Shown: one piece after another, positions 61,403 through 64,000 of the stretch
Layout: every line of letters begins with the position of its first letter
Numbering within the stretch: the first letter of the stretch is position 1
NCBI RefSeq assembly: GCF_902826655.1
Contig: NZ_CADEFR010000001.1
Coordinates: forward strand, 10,722-74,721
From: an uncultured Methylibium sp.
Lineage (GTDB): Bacteria; Pseudomonadota; Gammaproteobacteria; Burkholderiales; Burkholderiaceae_C
Direction of reading: 5' to 3'
DNA length: 64,000 nt
Notes under the pieces: model-generated
The model's input: only the letters and a program-made list of their open reading frames with translations
Told to the model about the DNA's origin: nothing
Database searches by the model: none
Position numbers and translations under genes: made by a program

Positions 61403-61506
61403 CGTGTCTCCCCCGCTCTCGTACGCCGATCGTAGCGGGGCGCGGTGCGGCTTTCAACGCGGCGACAATCCACCGGTCCGAACCACCACCTCCCGGTGCC
61501 GTCCCG

Positions 61507-62688
61507 TTGAAACTCGCCAGCCGCCTCGCATCGATCGAGCCGTTCTACGTCATGGAGTGCGCCAAGGCCGCGGCGCGCATCGGCGCCGGCCCGGCCTGCG
61601 ATCCGGCGCGCGGCGGCGAGCCGATGATCTACCTCAACATCGGCGAACCCGACTTCACGGCGCCCCCGCCGGTGCTGGAAGCCGCACAGCGCTGCCTGGC
61701 CGAAGGCCGCACGCAGTACACCCAGGCCACCGGCCTGCCGGCGCTGCGGGAGGCGCTCAGCCGCTGGTACGCGCAACGCTTCGGCCTCGACGTCGCGCAC
61801 GAGCGCATCGTCGTGACGGCCGGCGCCTCGGCCGCCCTGCAGCTGGCCTGCACCGCGCTGTTCGAGGCCGGCGACGAGGTGCTGATGCCGGATCCGAGCT
61901 ATCCCTGCAACCGTCACTTCGTCGCGGCGACCGACGCCCGCGCCGTGCTGCTGCCCTGCGGGCCGGCGCAGCGCTACCAGCTCGATGCCGCCGCGGTGGA
62001 ACGCGCCTGGAGTCCGCACACGCGCGGCGTCCTGCTGGCCTCGCCGTCCAACCCCACCGGCACCTCCATCGCGCACGACGAGCTGGGCCGCATCGTGCAG
62101 GCGGTGCGGGCGCGCGGCGGCGTCACGCTGATCGACGAGATCTATCTCGGCCTGAGCTACGACGAGGCCTTTGGCCACAGCGCGCTGGCCCATGGCGAGG
62201 ACGTGATCTCGATCAACAGCTTCTCCAAGTACTTCAGCATGACCGGCTGGCGACTGGGCTGGCTGGTGCTGCCGCCCGGGCTGGTCGGCCCGATCGAGAA
62301 ACTGGCGCAGAACCTCTTCATCTGCCCGTCCAGCGTGGCGCAGCATGCGGCGCTGGCCTGCTTCGAGCCCGAGTCGATCGCCGAGTACGAGCGCCGGCGT
62401 GCCGCCTTCAAGGCACGCCGCGACTACATCGTGCCGGCGCTCGAGGCGCTGGGCCTGCCGGTGCCGGTCGCGCCCGACGGCGCCTTCTACGCCTGGGCCG
62501 ACTGCTCGGCCCATGCCGCCAGCAGCTGGGACTTCGCCTTCGGGCTGATGGAGTCGGCCCACGTCGCGCTGACCCCCGGCCGGGACTTCGGCCGGGCCGA
62601 CGCCGAGCACATGCTGCGCCTGTCCTACGCCAGCAGCCTGCCGGAGCTGGAGGCAGCTGTCACACGACTGAAACGCGTGCTGGCGTGA
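61507..62688 (+). CDS. PLP-dependent class I aminotransferase
   Basis: A fold-type I aminotransferase of 393 aa. The conserved MIYLNIGEPDFTAPP, SPSNPTGT, the aspartate in VTLIDEIYLGLSYD and the PLP Lys in SINSFSKYFSMTGWRLGW are seen; the C-terminal MLRLSYASS carries the substrate Arg. The start is TTG, chosen because the LASRLASIEPFYVMECAKAA leader is conserved; an ATG 45 bases later would cut it. The sequence is nearest to the aspartate/alanine-type group that acts on neutral and aromatic amino acids. The amino donor is unknown. Confidence 0.9.
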   Translation: MKLASRLASIEPFYVMECAKAAARIGAGPACDPARGGEPMIYLNIGEPDFTAPPPVLEAAQRCLAEGRTQYTQATGLPALREALSRWYAQRFGLDVAHERIVVTAGASAALQLACTALFEAGDEVLMPDPSYPCNRHFVAATDARAVLLPCGPAQRYQLDAAAVERAWSPHTRGVLLASPSNPTGTSIAHDELGRIVQAVRARGGVTLIDEIYLGLSYDEAFGHSALAHGEDVISINSFSKYFSMTGWRLGWLVLPPGLVGPIEKLAQNLFICPSSVAQHAALACFEPESIAEYERRRAAFKARRDYIVPALEALGLPVPVAPDGAFYAWADCSAHAASSWDFAFGLMESAHVALTPGRDFGRADAEHMLRLSYASSLPELEAAVTRLKRVLA

Positions 62689-62772
62689 GCATCTGCACAC
62701 TCCCCGGGCCGATCGTGACACGCCGTTACCACGGGAGCCGGTGCCCCGTGTCGGGCTTGGTTGAGGCCCCCC

Positions 62773-64000
62773 ATGGCATGGTCTAAGCTCGCCCGCGTGG
62801 AAAGCGCTCCCTCCCAGGCCCTGCCGCCCGGCTCGTTGCAGCAGGCGATCGACAACGCCGAGATCGAAGACACCGTCCTGATGTCCGATCTGGGCGACCT
62901 GCCGGCCGATCCCAATCCGGTTGGCATGCCCACCATCGGCCAGATCGGCCGCTATGCGCTCAAGTACCGCATCGGCGACGGCGGCCTCGGCACGGTCTAC
63001 GCGGCCGACGACCCACTGCTGTCGCGGCGCGTCGCGATCAAGACGCTGAGCCTGCAGCCCGCCGGCATGCGCACGCCGCTCGAGACCGACGCGCGCGAGC
63101 CCTTCAACGCGATGTTCCTGCACGAGGCGCGCGCCGCGGCGCACCTGAGCCACCCGCACATCGTCACGGTGTTCGATGCCGGCCTCAGCCCGCAGGGCGC
63201 CTACATCGCGATGGAGCTGCTCAAGGGCAAGGACCTGCGACAGCTGATGGCCGAGGGCTGGCGTCCGGGCATCGGCCAGGCGGTGCTGATCATGCGCCGC
63301 GTCGCCGACGCGCTGGCCTATGCGCACAGCAAGGGTGTCGTGCACCGCGACATCAAGCCGGCCAATATCTTCATGACCGGCCGCACCCAGCCCAAGGTGC
63401 TGGACTTCGGCATCGCCAGCGTCGCCCACGCGCGCGAGAACTCCGGCGCCAGCGGCGGCTCGCCCCATTACATGGCGCCCGAGCAGGTGAAGCTCGAGCC
63501 CACCGATCGCCGCACCGACGTGTTCTCGGTCGGCGTGGTGCTCTACGAACTGCTGTGCGGGCACCGCGCCTTCGAGGGCGACAGCCTGGGCGCGATCACC
63601 AGCGCGGTGTGCGAGTTCAATCCGCCGCGCGCCGACGAGGTCCTGGCCAGCGTGCCCGCCGAGCTGGCGGACATCACGGCACGCGCCATGTCCAAGCTGC
63701 CCGACGACCGGCCGCGCTCGGCGCGTGCGCTGTCGCGCGAGCTGCACGAATGGCTGGAGGCTCACCCCGAGGCACTGCAGTCGGGCGAGGACGACACGCC
63801 CGCCGTGGCGCGGCGCTGGCCGCGAGCCGCGCTCGGCGTGCTGGGCCTGTGCGGCGTCGGCCTGATCGGCTTCGGCCTGTGGCAGAACCTCGTGCCGCGC
63901 GCCTCGTCGGACGGCCAGATCGCCGCGGCGGCACCGGTCGTGGCGCCCGCGGCCTCGGTCGCCGCGGTGGTCGCACCGCCGCCCGTCGAGCCGGTCGCCT
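62773..64000 (+). CDS. PknB-type serine/threonine protein kinase (3' end cut by window)
   Basis: A membrane-anchored Ser/Thr kinase, 409 codons visible and still open at the window edge. The kinase domain (about 62-335) has the Gly loop IGDGGLGTVYAADD, Lys90 in VAIKTLS, catalytic HRDIKPANIF with Asp193, DFG in VLDFGIASVA and GGSPHYMAPEQV. A transmembrane helix follows near 352-373 (AALGVLGLCGVGLIGFGLW), then a Pro/Ala-rich extracellular start. An N-terminal 55-residue extension precedes the kinase. ATG with GAGG is chosen; a GTG 24 bases on is also possible. It neighbours the unknown exported operon and an aminotransferase. Confidence 0.9.
   Translation, partial: MAWSKLARVESAPSQALPPGSLQQAIDNAEIEDTVLMSDLGDLPADPNPVGMPTIGQIGRYALKYRIGDGGLGTVYAADDPLLSRRVAIKTLSLQPAGMRTPLETDAREPFNAMFLHEARAAAHLSHPHIVTVFDAGLSPQGAYIAMELLKGKDLRQLMAEGWRPGIGQAVLIMRRVADALAYAHSKGVVHRDIKPANIFMTGRTQPKVLDFGIASVAHARENSGASGGSPHYMAPEQVKLEPTDRRTDVFSVGVVLYELLCGHRAFEGDSLGAITSAVCEFNPPRADEVLASVPAELADITARAMSKLPDDRPRSARALSRELHEWLEAHPEALQSGEDDTPAVARRWPRAALGVLGLCGVGLIGFGLWQNLVPRASSDGQIAAAAPVVAPAASVAAVVAPPPVEPVA

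Overview
The window looks like chromosomal DNA of a high-GC betaproteobacterium of the order Burkholderiales, probably near the Rubrivivax/Ideonella/Leptothrix/Piscinibacter group. This is inferred from the strong GC bias at third codon positions, frequent GTG/TTG starts, Bug-type and TRAP solute receptors, the orn / M48 peptidase / PCD / rsgA order, the glyA-nrdR-minor pilin-ribD-ribE-ribB-ribH-nusB order, and protein sequences typical of the order. Coding density is very high. No gene-free gap exceeds 300 bases (the largest are about 210-270). I saw no tRNA, rRNA, CRISPR array, insertion sequence or prophage.

Layout: 1-6582 is a solute-uptake region with a DUF599 membrane protein, a Bug receptor, a TRAP transporter whose receptor gene carries an in-frame TAG, and a gamma-glutamyltransferase homologue. 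6598-10205 holds a saccharopine-dehydrogenase-like reductase divergent from a Baeyer-Villiger-type monooxygenase and an SDR. 10214-14548 is a potassium module: a KdpD-like kinase lacking the N-terminal KdpD domain, a KdpE-like regulator and a Kup transporter. 14595-18269 is a redox region: GST, then FMN reductase, flavodoxin-like protein and pirin opposite a LysR regulator.

18293-25520 contains gluQ, a lone receiver protein, a NarL-type regulator divergent from a CHASE3 kinase, then a run of small envelope and stress genes (DUF1328, DUF883-like, holin-like, ferritin-like, BON, CsbD). 25617-31429 is housekeeping: orn, M48 peptidase, PCD, rsgA, a 2OG-Fe(II) oxygenase, gloA and a DEAD-box helicase. 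31700-37112 carries a metallo-hydrolase/SDR/GDT1 operon, a MarR-MFS pair divergent from a thioesterase across a clear operator, and a ChaC-like protein. 37116-40661 is a molybdenum hydroxylase operon with its own MocA-like cofactor enzyme. 40791-45496 has pdxH, a ZnuD-like TonB receptor with a DUF2946-like partner, msrA and a YdcF-type protein.

45737-48460 has a UbiD-family decarboxylase divergent from a lytic transglycosylase. 48669-58458 runs glyA (behind a structured leader), nrdR, five type IV minor-pilin genes without pilY1, and ribD-ribE-ribB(X)-ribH-nusB. The end of the window has a three-gene exported operon of unknown role (trypsin-like protein, membrane protein, secreted protein), a PLP aminotransferase, and a Ser/Thr kinase cut by the window edge. 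The three-gene operon beside the kinase is the best candidate for something undescribed. The minor-pilin locus and the two structured non-coding stretches (45526-45706 and 48493-48668) come next.
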